The notes under the pieces: model-generated
The model's input: only the letters and a program-made list of their open reading frames with translations
The model's database searches: none
Told to the model about the DNA's origin: nothing
Source of the DNA: Hygrocybe punicea
Lineage: Eukaryota > Basidiomycota > Agaricomycetes > Agaricales > Hygrophoraceae
Assembly: GCA_963556145.1 (NCBI GenBank)
Contig: OY744464.1
Coordinates: forward strand, 434,001 to 498,000
Reading direction: 5' to 3'
DNA: 64,000 bases
Program-made: the position numbers and the translations under genes
Shown: one piece after another, positions 35,118-47,300 of the stretch
Layout of the letters: every line of letters starts with the position of its first letter
Position numbering within the stretch: the first letter of the stretch is position 1

Positions 35118-38100
35118 TAGGCATATGCACGGGTTTTTCAACCCACACGGGTCAGGCCCCCAGGTACTCACAGGTATGGGTACGGGTAGAAATCCTGACC
35201 CCACCATAAACCCGTACCCCAGCAAGAAACCCGCGGTACCCATACAGGTGCCTCATGTATAAAGCTTCCATATCAAAAGTTTCGGGTATTTTACTGTTCA
35301 ACCATGGCTCCCACAACCAAAAAATCCAAGGGCAAAGCCACTGGCAAAAAAACCACTACAATAGAAAAGGTAAAAAGCACTCTGACAGGCTCAAGAGCCA
35401 CATCCTCGAAGAATCCCTCCCGAGCCCCAACGCAGGTGATGTCCTCTTGCAATCCATCAAGAGCCCCCACCCGAGTGACAGGAAACCGCTCTTGAGCTGC
35501 ATCAGTCAGTGATGAACCAGATGACACCCCAAGCCATATCAGAGGTGTTCTTGATGACAATGACGACACCATTATGCGTGAAGCCACAGATACTGAGAAT
35601 CCCGCAGCTGGGAATATGTCAGAACCAATTGAAGTCGATGATGCCGAGAGCAGCGAGGAAGATGCTGAAGCTGAACTCAGTACGAATTCAATTTCGGCAT
35701 CAATCTGATGGCGCTCACCTATCTGACCGAAGAATGCCTCATGAGGGATTGGACAGCACCAATTTATGCTTTTTTCGATCCAATCCCTGTGGTCAGTCAC
35801 ATCGATGGCCAGCGATGCCACACCTTTCGCTGCAATGCAAAGAACTGTTTGAATAGAACACGTGAGGTCAAAAGGTACCTGGACAAAGGGGATAAGAATT
35901 CTACCAGTAACATGCGAAAGCATGCCAAGAAATGTTGGGGTGAGGAGATTGTGAAGCTTGCCGACAAGGCCCAAAATGCTGCAGAGGTGCAGGAAACAAT
36001 GGTCAGAGGAACATTGAACCCACAGTCCATCACCGCTGCATTTGAATGAAAGGGGAAGGGGATGGTCACCTACTCACATCGCCAGCATACCAAGACTGAA
36101 TCCTGAGCAGAGATCGTCCGTTGGGTCTCTGAAACTTTACGGCCATTCCAGATCGTCAGCGATCGTGGATTCCAATGTGTAATGAAGACAGGCCGTCCTG
36201 AGTACTACATACCATCACCATCAACAGTTTCCCGAGATGTTAAGCAAGTCTTCATCAAGGCACGAAAGCGAATCGCGAACATGTTACAGGTACTCGTGTT
36301 GTTTAGTCTGTTTTAAAATCAAAGCTGAAAGTTACGTACTTGCAGCAGCATGATGGCGCCATGAATTTTGCAACCGATGCCTGGACATCGCCAAACCATA
36401 AGGCCTTTGTTGCCGTTACAGCGCACTTCGAAATTGATGGCCAGCCTGTGAGCTTGTTGTTGGATATAGTGGAAGTTGTGAAGTCACACTCCGGATTGAA
36501 TCTTGCCGCAGCATTTGGCAAGATCCTGGATGACTTTGGCCTAAGTGACAAGGTGCGTCAACAGAATGGACAATAAGCTCACCCTGATGTTCGCGTAGGT
36601 TCTCGGCGTCACCTGCGATAACGCATCCCCAAACAACACAATGATTGTTGAACTTGCCGATCTCCTCGCGAGTTTTCCTGGTGATTCAAACCGATCACAA
36701 TGCTTCCTGCATATCCTCAATCTGGTTGCCAAAAGCATCCTCCGTCAGTTTGATGTGCCTAAGAATGATGGACAAACCTTGGATGATGCGGAGAAAGAAT
36801 TGGCAGAGCTGGCAAGCAATCTGGAGGAAGAGGAAGCCTTGACTATGCAGGAGCTAAACAGCGATGAAGATGATGATGATCTCGATGGGTGGGTTGATGA
36901 GCAGACAGAGATGACACACGCAGACAGGTCGCAACTCGAGGTGAACGTTCGGCCTGTGAGATTCTTACTCGTCAAGGTGAGCAGATCTGCAATGAAAAGA
37001 AAGCATCCCTTTTCAGGTAAACTACAGCTTCGGAAATTGGCCTTTGCAATCAAAAATTCCATGACAATTGTCCTGCCCGAATGGTTCCGGATCCTTGAGA
37101 ACTTGGAGTTGAAAAGTCGGATGATGCCCAGGGATGTCAGAACTCGCTGGAATTCGACATATGACATGTTGACGTTTGCAACTGAATACTGAGCAGCCAT
37201 CGATGTGATCAGTGGTGATCGCCAGTTGGGCCTTCGAAAGTACAAGCTGAACGAAGCAGAATGGACGCTTACAGTGGAACTTCGGGATGTGTTGAAGGTG
37301 AGTGCTAAGTGCCGGCTAATTTGCAAGTCTCACCTGGACAACTTTAGGTTTTCAAAGATGCCACGCTCTTCTTCTCACGCTCTACACCACATCTTGCCAC
37401 AGTAATCCCAGCTATGGACCACATTGATCAGAAACTGGCCACTGATGCACTTGACTTGAAATTTGGCCTCGCCATCCGTGCTTCTCTTTCAATTGGAAAA
37501 CGCACTCTCAACCGATACTACAACAAAACGGATGACTCAGAAGTATATCACATCACGATGGGTGAGTACTGTTATTCTACCATCAATATTACTAAACTAT
37601 GTGTCGAGTTACAGTTCTACACCCTCGGCACAAGCTACAATATTTCAAAAGAGCAGGCTGGGAGGATGACTGGATTGAGGCCGCAAGAGCAATCATTCAA
37701 GATGAATTTGAGCAGTCATATGCTGGGCGAAACCAGGAGAGGCTGCCCGAGGTTTCTTCAGACCCCAACAACACTCAGGTAGGCAGTCCATGCTACAACT
37801 GTATCATGCAAAAGCATTGATTGTTGTCAGCAGCCTGGGCTGCAAGACGCAAATATCTTCGACAACCTCCCCTTGCTCTCAGCACCCCTCATCGATCTGC
37901 GCAGCGAGTTGGTACATTATCTTAGCACTGACATCGAACATGTCACAGATGTTTTGATGTGGTGGACTGAGAGGCGTGCGATGTTCCCATGTCTCTCCCG
38001 GATGGTGCTAGATTATCTAACAATTCCAGGTAAGTCATATACTACTTCGCTATCTGATAAGTGGAACTCATTTTCATGGCAGCAACTTCAGTCGACGTTG

Positions 38101-38483
38101 AGCGTGTTTTTAGCTGAGGACTCCTCCTTCTCTCACATGTGCGGAGCCGGCTTTCTGTACAATCAATCCAAGCACTCTTGTGGCTTGGAGAGTGGAGCAG
38201 GAAAGGCTATGTGAGGAATGGGGATGTGATGTCCGTGACTGTGGAAGACGAGATTGATGGAGAAGAACCTGAGTTGCCAGAGAACTGGGCCAGAATCAAC
38301 TTGTAGCAGTCTACTCATGTATTGTACCCGTGACCCGCAGTATTACCCGCGTTACCCGTGGTACCCGTTTCCGAAAAAGTCAGACCCCCAACTTTACCCA
38401 ACCCGTAGGAGCGGGTACGGGTTTTGGGCGGGTCGGGTACGGGTTGCTAAAAATAACCCGTGGGTAACCTGTGCCAATGCCTA
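35118..38483 (+). mobile_element. hAT transposon, decayed
   Basis: The ends are TAGGCATATGCACGGGTT on the left and the inverse of TAGGCATTGGCACAGGTT on the right. Within 150 bp of each end the motifs ACCCGTACCCG and ACGGGT repeat densely. CCAGAACC follows the right end (38484-38491) and occurs on the left at 35106-35113, 4 bases before the TAG, so the 8-bp duplication may carry a small insertion. The element encodes the transposase at 35304-38306. Confidence 0.75.
35304..38306 (+). pseudogene. hAT transposase with BED finger, broken
   Basis: A Lys/Ser-rich start (MAPTTKKSKGKATGKK) and acidic linker precede a BED-type finger (35810-35960: Cys pairs, STSNMRKHAKKCW). The catalytic region follows over several short introns: FATDAWTSPNHKAFVAVTAH (36365-36430), VTCDNASPNNT (36610), RCFLHILNL-like (36700), TRWNSTYDML (37140). 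The end has the hAT dimerisation block ATSVDVERVFS, then a TGA where Arg is expected, then LLLSHVRSRLSV (38080-38150). Other TGA codons occur near 36047, 36103 and 37190. The family cuts and pastes via 8-bp duplications. This copy cannot make a full protein. Confidence 0.85.
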
Positions 38484-38589
38484 CCAGAACCCACTCTCAA
38501 AGCTGGAACCTTCCTCACAGTTGCAATGGCCCCACCCCACGGTGCCTCGTCCCCATTGAAGACGAGAGGTCAGGGGGTCCTAATCTCTC

Positions 38590-38950
38590 ACATTGCCGCC
38601 ATGTGCCCCCACCCCCAGTTTTTTTTATCACCAAGCCATGCCCTCCCCCTGCTGTTTTCAACTACGCCCAATTTCAATAACAAAATGTGCCCTGTTACCG
38701 TTGAAAATGAGAGCATGCGGTATCCCAATCCCCTGCATCGCCGCCAGGTGCCCCCAACCCTCACCCCCAGGTTTTTATCACCCAAGCCACATCCTGCCCC
38801 GCAGTTTTCGACTATGCCCAACTTGGATAGGCCTACAGCGACTCGTTACTGTTGAGACCCAATCCCTCGCATCACCACCATGTACCCAACCGCAACCCCC
38901 AGTTTTTTATCACCCAAGCCACACCCACTCCTATGGTTTTCGACTGCCCA
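38590..38950. repeat. Degenerate minisatellite, three ~140-bp units
   Basis: Units begin near 38590 (CATTGCCGCCATGTGCCC), 38735 (CATCGCCGCCAGGTGCCC) and 38869 (CATCACCACCATGTACCC). Each continues with CCCCCAG, a T-run, ATCACC(C)AAGCCA and a GGTTTTCGACT-like block. The last unit is shorter. Confidence 0.75.
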
Positions 38951-39218
38951 ACTGACAGTGTAGGATCCTACCAATGCCGTCAAGCTGGCCACTCGGCCAC
39001 TCCCATCTCCTCTATTCCCACTTGTATGCCAAGGCGACCCCATTCAGTTTGAGACCCTTATTCTCAACCACTATGTACAGTAAACTATGAATGTTACTCC
39101 ATCTCATTTCTGATAAGTTACTTGTAATCATCCCAAATAACGTGTGTAACAATTGGTTATGTCAATAACATCTTATCTTGAGTTTATTATCAAAAATTAG
39201 AATCTGGGGTTTTTCCTG

Positions 39219-40301
39219 ATGTGGTCTCATTCAACATTCAACAAACCCAGCCTTGATATCGATGTTGATGACCTCATTGCCTCAATGAACCTGGATAGAG
39301 GACTGCATGCTGCAGTCCAGGAACTTACTCAGGACGAACTTGCCACCCCCTTGGGCGATCTTGCTAATCATGGCTATCTCCCTGCTTCCACCATCGAAAA
39401 GGCCAGAGTTGATCTTCCATCATTCTCTACTGCGAAATGGTCTGATTTTGCCCTGGAATGTCGTCTACCGAGAGTTGCCTCATCTCTCAGTCTTGGGACT
39501 TTCATGACCCCAAAGTATTGCCTCCCACCATCTTTGCATGAGGCCATGCTTGAAAATGCTTGGCATTGGCAAGACGTCTATCGTGAGAGGATGTTTCAAG
39601 AAAGGGAAGTGGAAAAAGTGAGACTTTTGGAGCTGGTACGTCAGCCAAACAGTGACTATATGCATTGTACTCATTCATAGTAAATGATGCAGTACATTGT
39701 TCCCTTATTGGCATTATTTCAAGGCCGAATCTTCGACAAGCCTGGGCAGGCAATGGATGGACCCAATATTCAATTGGAGGCAAAGTTGAACATGTAGTTG
39801 TTATGAATTTTCCTTATGTGGGCTTGTTGATATTCAATAGATCTTCATGATTGGTGGAATCCTCTTCTTTGTCATTGAAAATAAGCTTAACACTCCGAAC
39901 AATAACATTTTGGCCCAGGATTTCCTCAAGTTTCTATGTGCGTACCTCCTATTGCAATAAACTTGTTTGGCATTGAGCCATCACTTAGTGTCCCCGATAT
40001 TTGATTGTGATATTACTCATGCATTTCTAGTTTTCATATGAAAGTTCCACACCTGGATTTTCCAAAGGATCTTCCTCCCAGGAGATAAATTTTTGAAATG
40101 AATTGATCAACTATTTGACTCTATCCATAGCAACTTACTAGCGAGGAGAAGGAAGGTGACACCCACAAATCGACTCATCAGTGGGATGCCACACTTCAGT
40201 TTGCCAACTTTTGTGTTGAGAAGTTTCAAGAACCAGTCACCAGTGCTGAAGACATCAAAAAGAGGGCAAATAGTGTGTTGGAATGGTTGACCAAAAGGTA
40301 G
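39219..40301 (+). CDS. Unknown protein with an E-x-K motif (possible nuclease fold)
   Basis: Exon 1 is 39219-39635 (MWSHSTFNKPSLDIDVDDLI; helical, ends LLEL). Exon 2 starts at 39693 (YIVPLLALFQGRIFDKPG). A third block near 39841 reads MIGGILFFVIENKLNTPNN. A final block, 40131-40301, reads SEEKEGDTHKSTHQWDATLQ. The hydrophobic strand FFVIENKL with Glu-x-Lys resembles the second half of a PD-(D/E)XK nuclease motif, as in an agaricomycete family I recall only vaguely. The preceding Asp is not certain. The join between exons 2 and 3 does not keep frame with the obvious GT/AG sites, so the gene may be broken. Confidence 0.35.
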
Positions 40302-40926
40302 CCTCCACTATGGCTGTTTTCCAGTCCATGAAATGCTCAAGCCATCATCCATCCCTTGCCAGTGGTCATTCTATTCCTTGCGCATCCCCTTTCACGGTGC
40401 GTGACCAGCCAGACATTTGCTTTGTGACAACTTGATTTTCCCTCAACCCTGGCTTTAAGATGCCACCTCTAACACTACAGAACTGGAGGGTAAGGAGGGC
40501 TGTAGAAAACAACCACAATAGCTAGAAGGAATTCTGGTGTCACTAATAATGTATATATAACAATATTATTATTATAATAGGCCTCATTCCCATCAGTCAC
40601 AATTTTAGCTTTGGAACCTATATGAGAGTGTGACTGTCACCCAAAATAGCTTTGATTCGGGGGGTGGCCTGACTGCGTGATGAACCTCCAGTCAAAACAG
40701 TACACTGGCAGTAATTCATTTTATTCCTATACTTTATCCTTTGTAGCCTTAGTCAGTATCCACTGCATATACCTGTTAGGTAGTCGTTACAGTAGTTACA
40801 TGTCTACTATGGTTGCTCAACAGTATACATACTTCATCCATTATCCTTTACCTCAAAAGTATATAGTATATATTTGATTTTACCTTTATATGGTCTTTTT
40901 CACCTCACCATTTTTCAAAATTGAGC
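40302..40926. other. AT-rich, no recognisable gene
   Basis: Short frames only. ATA/TATA-rich stretches (40550-40590, 40860-40880). Nothing to annotate. Confidence 0.5.
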
Positions 40927-41350
40927 TATGGTGCGAATCACCTAGTCACCACCAAAATGTTACAAACATTTGGGAGCTTACATAAGTAGACATTTTTCTT
41001 AGTTGTCTTGCCAAAATGCTCCATTTAATGAGAGGAATAAATTCCCAAGACAGATTTTTTATTGGGTCAAAACTGACAGTGTTCAATTTTTTGTTGAGGC
41101 TGAAATTGGCGTTTTACCATATATAGTGCATTATATAATATATCAGTATATTACACATTGTACTAAACAGGAAATAACATTGACGATGGGCCTTATATTT
41201 AGTTTGAACTGAATGCCTTTGACCTTTATTTGAGTGTTTGGACAATTTTCCCATTTTTTGTCTATTATCTGTGTTTTTTTTTTTTTTTTTGCCTGAACCC
41301 CAATTTGGCGTCTGTCACATTTTGGTGGTGACTAGGTGATTCGCACCATA
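40927..41350. mobile_element. MITE with TA target duplication
   Basis: 35-bp terminal inverted repeats: TATGGTGCGAATCACCTAG on the left and its inverse, ending CGCACCATA, on the right. The repeat continues with TCACCACCAAAATGT. TA flanks fit a Tc1/mariner-type mover. A T-run lies near the right end. No coding. Confidence 0.82.
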
Positions 41351-41856
41351 ACCCAAGAGCAACCCCATTTATTTGCAAAAAGGAGTATATTATAATTAGG
41401 GCCTGTTCAGCAACTCGGTAACCAAGCACTCCTAATTGTTTCCGAGACATGCCAGACATGCCGGACATTGCTGACAAACTCCGTTTCCTTCCTGAGCTGT
41501 GCGTATCTGTTATCATTTCATCATTGCCTCAGCGGAATGGTCGACTCTGATTCTGATTCTGACGTCTTCGGTGTTGGTATTGACGATCTGGCCATTGTTG
41601 GTTTTTTTGGCTTTGTTTGTCGTACTGCTGTGGCCTGGGCTGAGACTTACTACGACAAAATTCCGCATCACAATTCTGCATTCTCTGGAGTTGCGTGGGT
41701 CAATGAACTCATGACGGGGCACCCTGATCGCATCAAAATCGCTCTTGGAGTGCGTCTCCGGGTGTTCCAAGCCCTTGTTAAAACACTACAGAAGATGGGC
41801 TATAAGGATATGAAACACGTCACCCTACCTGAGCAGCTTGCGATATTCCTTCATGC

Positions 41857-43162
41857 TAGTGTTGGGGAAGTTCGGTTTGGTCCGGTTTGGGGCCTTTTTG
41901 CCCAAACCGGAAACCGAATGGTCCGGTTTTCCACCCAAAGTCCCCAAACCAGACCGAAACCGATGCAAACGGTTTGCATCGGTTCGGTTTCGGTCCAAAC
42001 GCGGTCTGAACCGCGGACCACTAGTGCTCAGTGCCCCTGCACCATTCTGACCTCGCAACAGTGCTGCGCACGTCAATTGACGTGGCCAGCCTGTTTGCGA
42101 GGTGAGATTGGGGTGCTGGGGTGCTGGCACACCCTGCGCCGGCATTGAGCCGCACGCGGGCTTCTCCATGGGTGTCCCGACGCGTCACACGCGTTGTACA
42201 TGCGATGTGGGTTGACCGCGTTGGCCGTTTTCGGTGGACGCGTGATGGTGGTGGTGGTGGTGGTGGTGGTGGTGCCCCACGCGTCATACGTGTTGTGCAC
42301 GCGACGACGGCTGGGCCGCTTTGGTTGTTTTCGGCGGACGCGTGGTGGTGGTGGCATAGGAGCCTCTTCGCGAGGGTGTCCGGATGCGTCATACGCGTTG
42401 TACACACGACAACGGCCGGGTTGACCCCGCGTTGGCCTTCCTCGGTGGTGTTAGTGTTGCGTGGTGGTGGTGGTACGGTGCCGCGTTCTATAATGGACGA
42501 ATAAATCAGTGAAAAAATGAATAAAGGTACATACCACGAAGGAGCGGGGTGGATGCACCACCCCTGCTGCTCTTCCACCTTGTTGACTCCACCCCATTCA
42601 CGTACGTTTGGCGCGCGTTTTGAACGCGTTTGGCGTGGCGCTGGGGGTGGGCCATGGGCGTTGCTGTGGGCGCGTCCGGCGTGGCGTTGACGGTGGTTGT
42701 AACCGTCGCCGTTGTCATTGCCGTTGTCGTGGTCGTTGTCGTGGTGGTGGTGGTGGTGGTGGTGGTGGTGGCCGTGGTGCATCAACCTGTAATTTGTAAA
42801 TGCATTAGTTAAGTTCGAATAAATAAAAATAAAAAACATACGCGGGCGGCAGGGAGTACCCCGCCGCCCGTTTTGTCGACCTCGGGTGCTCCATCGTCTT
42901 CGTTTGGCGTATATCGGGGGTGTTGTTGGTGGGGTTGGTGACTTTGGGTGACTTTCGAAGTCAGCCATGTAGCCGACTTTGGACTGTCGGTTTGCGGTTC
43001 AAACTGAGTTTGAAACCGTTTCGGCCCGCGGCCAAATCTCCAAACCGGAGACTGAACGGTTCGGTCTCAGCCGAAATTTCCCAAACCGAAACCGAAACCG
43101 GCGGTTTCGGTTCGGTCTAAACCGGGTTTGGGTCGGTCTGAGACCGAACTTCCCCAACACTA
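41857..43162. mobile_element. Non-autonomous hAT element (MITE-like), complete
   Basis: The termini are TAGTGTTGGGGAAGTTCGGT and its inverse. The 8-bp target duplication cttcatgc is perfect at 41849-41856 and 43163-43170. The outer 150 bp at each end are packed with CCAAACCG / CGGTTTGG motifs. The inside has GTGGTGGTG runs, the 52-bp symmetric site (42051-42102), and no gene. It is the same family as the partial element at 1-621. Confidence 0.93.
42051..42102. repeat. 52-bp symmetric site, copy 2
   Basis: CCTCGCAA (42051-42058), 11 bp, ACGTCAATTGACGT (42070-42083), 11 bp, TTGCGAGG (42095-42102). Centre 42076.5 for both the arms and the core. The outer sequence (AGATTGGGG) shows it lies in the opposite orientation to copy 1. 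Confidence 0.85.
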
Positions 43163-44306
43163 CTTCATGCATGCGTCACTGGTAACACAATTCGACAACT
43201 TAGTGAGCAGTTCCAACATGCCAATGGTACCATATCCAAGTCAGTTCCCCCATCCCCATTAATTTCAAGTTTAATGACCATCTTCCTGCAGCTGCTTCTG
43301 CAGGATGCTTCTTGCCTTTTCATCCTCACCATTCTATACGAAATATGTCACTCTTCCAAAGCGCGGTGATCCCACTGACCCCGAAATATCCAGCAATCCA
43401 AAATTTTTCCCATACTTCACTGAGGTGTTGGGTGCTGTCGATGGCACTCACATCAATTGCGTCCCACCCAAAGCTGATCGAGCTGCATCCCATAATCGCA
43501 AAGGTTTCTTGTCCCAGAACTGCCTGATGGCATGTTCGTTCGACATGCGATTTGTTTATGTTCTCAGTGGATGGGATGGGTCAGTAGCTGACGCCGCAAT
43601 CTACAATGACGCTCACCGCCACGACTTCCGAATCCCCCCTGGCAAGTACTACCTTGCTGATGCGGGTTTCGCACTTACACAGCAACTCCTGATTCCCTAT
43701 CGCGGCCAATGTTATCATCTTGACGAATGGTGACGCGGAGATCGAGCACTGGTGAATAAAGAAGAATTATTTAATCTTCATCATTCATCTGCTCAAAATG
43801 TGGTGGAACAAATATTTGGTGTCCTAAAATGTCGTTTCCGGCTCCTCCTCCTACCCCCCGAATATAGCCTGAAGGTGCAAGCTTGCATTCCACTGGCCCT
43901 CTGCGTGCTCCATAATTTCATCCGCCGATACGATCCCACTGATACAGAGGACTATGATGATGACCAGGACATACTCCCTCCCCATGTTGATCCAGATGTC
44001 TTTGGTATGCTTTCGGATGGATTACCGAGCCGTGGATCTCGCGAAGCGGCATCTGACATGCGAGATGTTATGGCAGAAAGGATGTGGTTGGATTACAACC
44101 CATTCCTTCAAGAAAGGGAGGCCCGTGAGCAGGAGGAAAGGGACGCCCGGGAAAGGCTGATGACGGTGGCTCTGTAATTTTTTTTTGCCATGTACTCCGA
44201 ATCTTTTTGCCATGTATTTTGCTCAGAACAATACCATGAGACCGCACTTTCTTTTGGACCGTTGATATCATTTGGGAGGTATAGAAAATTACAAAGATAC
44301 AGAAAA

Positions 44307-47300
44307 CTACTGAGAAGGACAGCTTGCATGTAAATAGTGTTTTAAAGTCCGGTCAGGTCCGGTTTTTTGCCTTTTTTGGACATTAACCGGGACTGGACCG
44401 GTTGTCTTATTTTCTGAAAACTCAAAAAACCGGACCGGACCTAAGACAACCGGTTGCCATCGGTTTTTTTCAGTCCATTAACCAGTCCAAACCGGTCTTA
44501 ACTACAACCAGTTAATAACCAGTCCAGACCGGTTTTACACCAGGTCTGGACCGGTCTTCGCATTTGCAAGTGACAGCTGATGTGACATTGTAATCTACAC
44601 AGGTACTAAATCAGGCATATCCTCTTCGTCATCATCTGTATTCCACTCAAACTCGGACTCAAGGGGCTGAATCAGAGAGGTGGCTCTGTGTTTCCATAGT
44701 TCAGATAAGCATGGTTGTGACTTGTGTAACACATACCTCTCCATGTTGAGCTCGTTCAGCATGACTGAATTATCATTGGTATTGTCTGAAATAATGTGGC
44801 CTTGGATACCCGCCTCAAGCTACACTGCCATCAGTTGTGTCCAAGCAAATGAGAATATTACATACGACAACACAGATAGCGAGAAACTCGACGAGACGAG
44901 CACGGAAGGTGTATCCTTCAAGAAACAGGGTGCTTGCAGTATTGTTGGCAGCCAGCGAAACCAAATCCATTGCACCAGTATCCCTGAGAGCCGTGACACA
45001 GGAGTTCACATCCCTGGCAATGTTTGGAAAGCGGGGTGCGATGTTCTGCCAAAGTGGTTCAGTGCCAGATTGTCGGGGTGCATTGAGTACTTACTTTCCA
45101 CCAAAACAAAACCATGTAGGACCACCGTGTAGTTTGGACCCAATAGCTGGCAGTGCAAAGTGCTTGAGCAACTTCCAGTGCCTCATCATCAACCGGGAAG
45201 TCTTTGACGGTGAAATTTGCAGTTAACATCGTGATGGTGTGACAAGTCGGACAGAGGGGATGATAGGAAGCATTCACATCAATCCTACATCTATTTAAAT
45301 GTCAGCACTAAGCGAGCGAAGCAAGCCACGTACCACACATTGCAAACGGAGCTGAGTAACATCTGTGATTGGAACTCAACGAAGCCTGTGGAACTTGGCG
45401 AATATTTCGGAGTTGGGATTCTGGAAAGTGAAATCTGCATGAATACTAAACCAGAAACAGATAATTAGCCAAATGATAAAACACCGTATATTCGAGAAAC
45501 CTACATCTGGGTGATGCTAGACCAAATGAGGAAAAAAAAGATGTAGAGTTCGGAAAATGGCAAGGACTCGTGGCCGAGTAAGCTGGCGACATCAAGGAAT
45601 CAGTCGGTGATGAAGTTGCACATGGTAAAGTCATAAATGGGGACATCAGAGAGAAGGACGGAGATGGAGGTGAATAGTGAGGACTCATAGGTGAGTAACC
45701 TGGTGAGGTAAGGTTGAGGACTGGAGACGTTGGTGAATAAGTTGGCAATGTCGGTCCGCATCCATGATCGTAGAATGGTGAAGTCGCATATGGTGAAGTT
45801 GGGGAAGTCGCACCACCAAATGGTGATGGAGGAACATATACGGGGGAGGTTGGAGAGTAGGCGTTTGGTGAGCTGGGACTGTACATCGAGCCCGCAGGAA
45901 TTCCACCGGCTCCTATTGGGCTCTGACTGAAGACCGACCACTGGAAGGTCCCTGGGTCCTCCCGACCATTACCTGCAAGCGGTGAGAAAGCAGCGGACTC
46001 CCCCTTGAACATCCCACCCTCCCACATAGGAGAGTCAGCGTCGTAAGGTGTCATTACCCCCTGACCTGGCATCATGCCTCCATCAGCCGGTACTGACAGC
46101 ATTTTGTGCGTAGGTAGCCGATGATCCACAATGGCGTCCTTCAACATATTGATATCGACCGCAACATCGAAAGATCCTGTACCCATGGGAGCCATTTGAC
46201 CAAATATAATGTTCTCGGAGACGCCATGGCAATCGTCCCTCTTTAGGTCGCAGAGCAAAGCCAGGTGGCAGTAGTCGACCTTGGATCTGTCAAACTCAAT
46301 GACGCTACGCAAGTCCTTGAAAATTGCTGCCCGAGCCTTCTTTGTTTGCACGTCATAGCTATCCTGGTGGATGATGACCTTGGCATGTTCAACGAGAAAG
46401 ATACCAGGGACACTATGCAAGCTAACCGATTTGAGCATCGTGTTCAAGTTCTCCAGCTACTGGAGGAAAACGACCTCCTCCAGATCGTCATCCTTTCCGT
46501 GCCGCTAATGACTGATCAGATTTGGATGAACAGCGCATAATAATAACAATAGAATCATGAGACAATAGGGATTAAGAGAGACGTACCAGAAAACAATTGG
46601 GATGACAAGCCGAACCGTGACAGGATGAAGCAAGGAATGAGTGTGTCGAAGCAAGGTCGAGTATGTGTGGAGAGGTTGAAGGAGGAACGAGTCGTGCTAG
46701 TAACGGTAACTCCCATTCACAAACGCTCACTCGGCACTCAGCGCTCAGCACCCGATTCTAGATCCTTATTCATAATTGTACTGTATCAAACCAAATGTAA
46801 TAACGTAGCAAATAACGAGTCCCATGTTACAGATGGTAACTAATACTGAGCTGCTTGAATTTCATCTTCTTCTACGTCCCATTCCACTTCAGCAGCATCA
46901 TCTTCAAGTATTTCAATATATTTCTCAAGATCACATTCTTCCACTTGATCAGAATTCCACGTGGCGAGGTCAACGAGAGACTGGCGCCAGTTGAATTTTA
47001 GCATTTGAAGTTCCTCAAATCGTCCAGCACCGAGTCGCGATCGGCGATCAGAAGCAACCAGCTTGCCAGCTGAAAATAACCGTTCGCAAGGGACTGAGGA
47101 GGCCTGAACAGGAAGAATGTCAAGGGCAATTCTTGCGAGCGTAGGATACACCTTGGTGTGATGCTGGGCCAGAAATTGGTAAGGCCCGAATGAAGCCTGA
47201 GTCAATGAGAACCACTTACACTCCACCATTCTATGATATCAGTCTCTTTTGAGACATCCTGCGGGATATCTGTCAAGTATCGGCGAAGCTCTGCTCGCCA

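Larger units (their letters stand above)
41449..44177 (+). pseudogene. Harbinger transposase, split by a MITE
   Basis: Exons: 41449-41498, 41533-43239 (interrupted by the 1306-bp MITE at 41857-43162 plus an 8-bp duplication), 43304-44177. Removing the MITE restores AIFLHA to CVTGNTIRQLSEQF, a helix-turn-helix-like stretch. The catalytic triad is complete: VDGTH (about 43440), YYLADAGF (about 43655), NVVEQIFGVLK (about 43805). A TGA at 43731, where GGA is expected (DEW, then RGDRA), is a second defect. The C-terminus is an acidic/Arg-rich coiled region. The family inserts at 3-bp TWA sites with help from the partner protein encoded on the other strand. Confidence 0.88.

Noticed and set aside
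38590..38950. CRISPR-like array
   Set aside because: The units are about 140 bp, degenerate and directly adjacent, without unique spacers; this is a minisatellite in a fungal genome.
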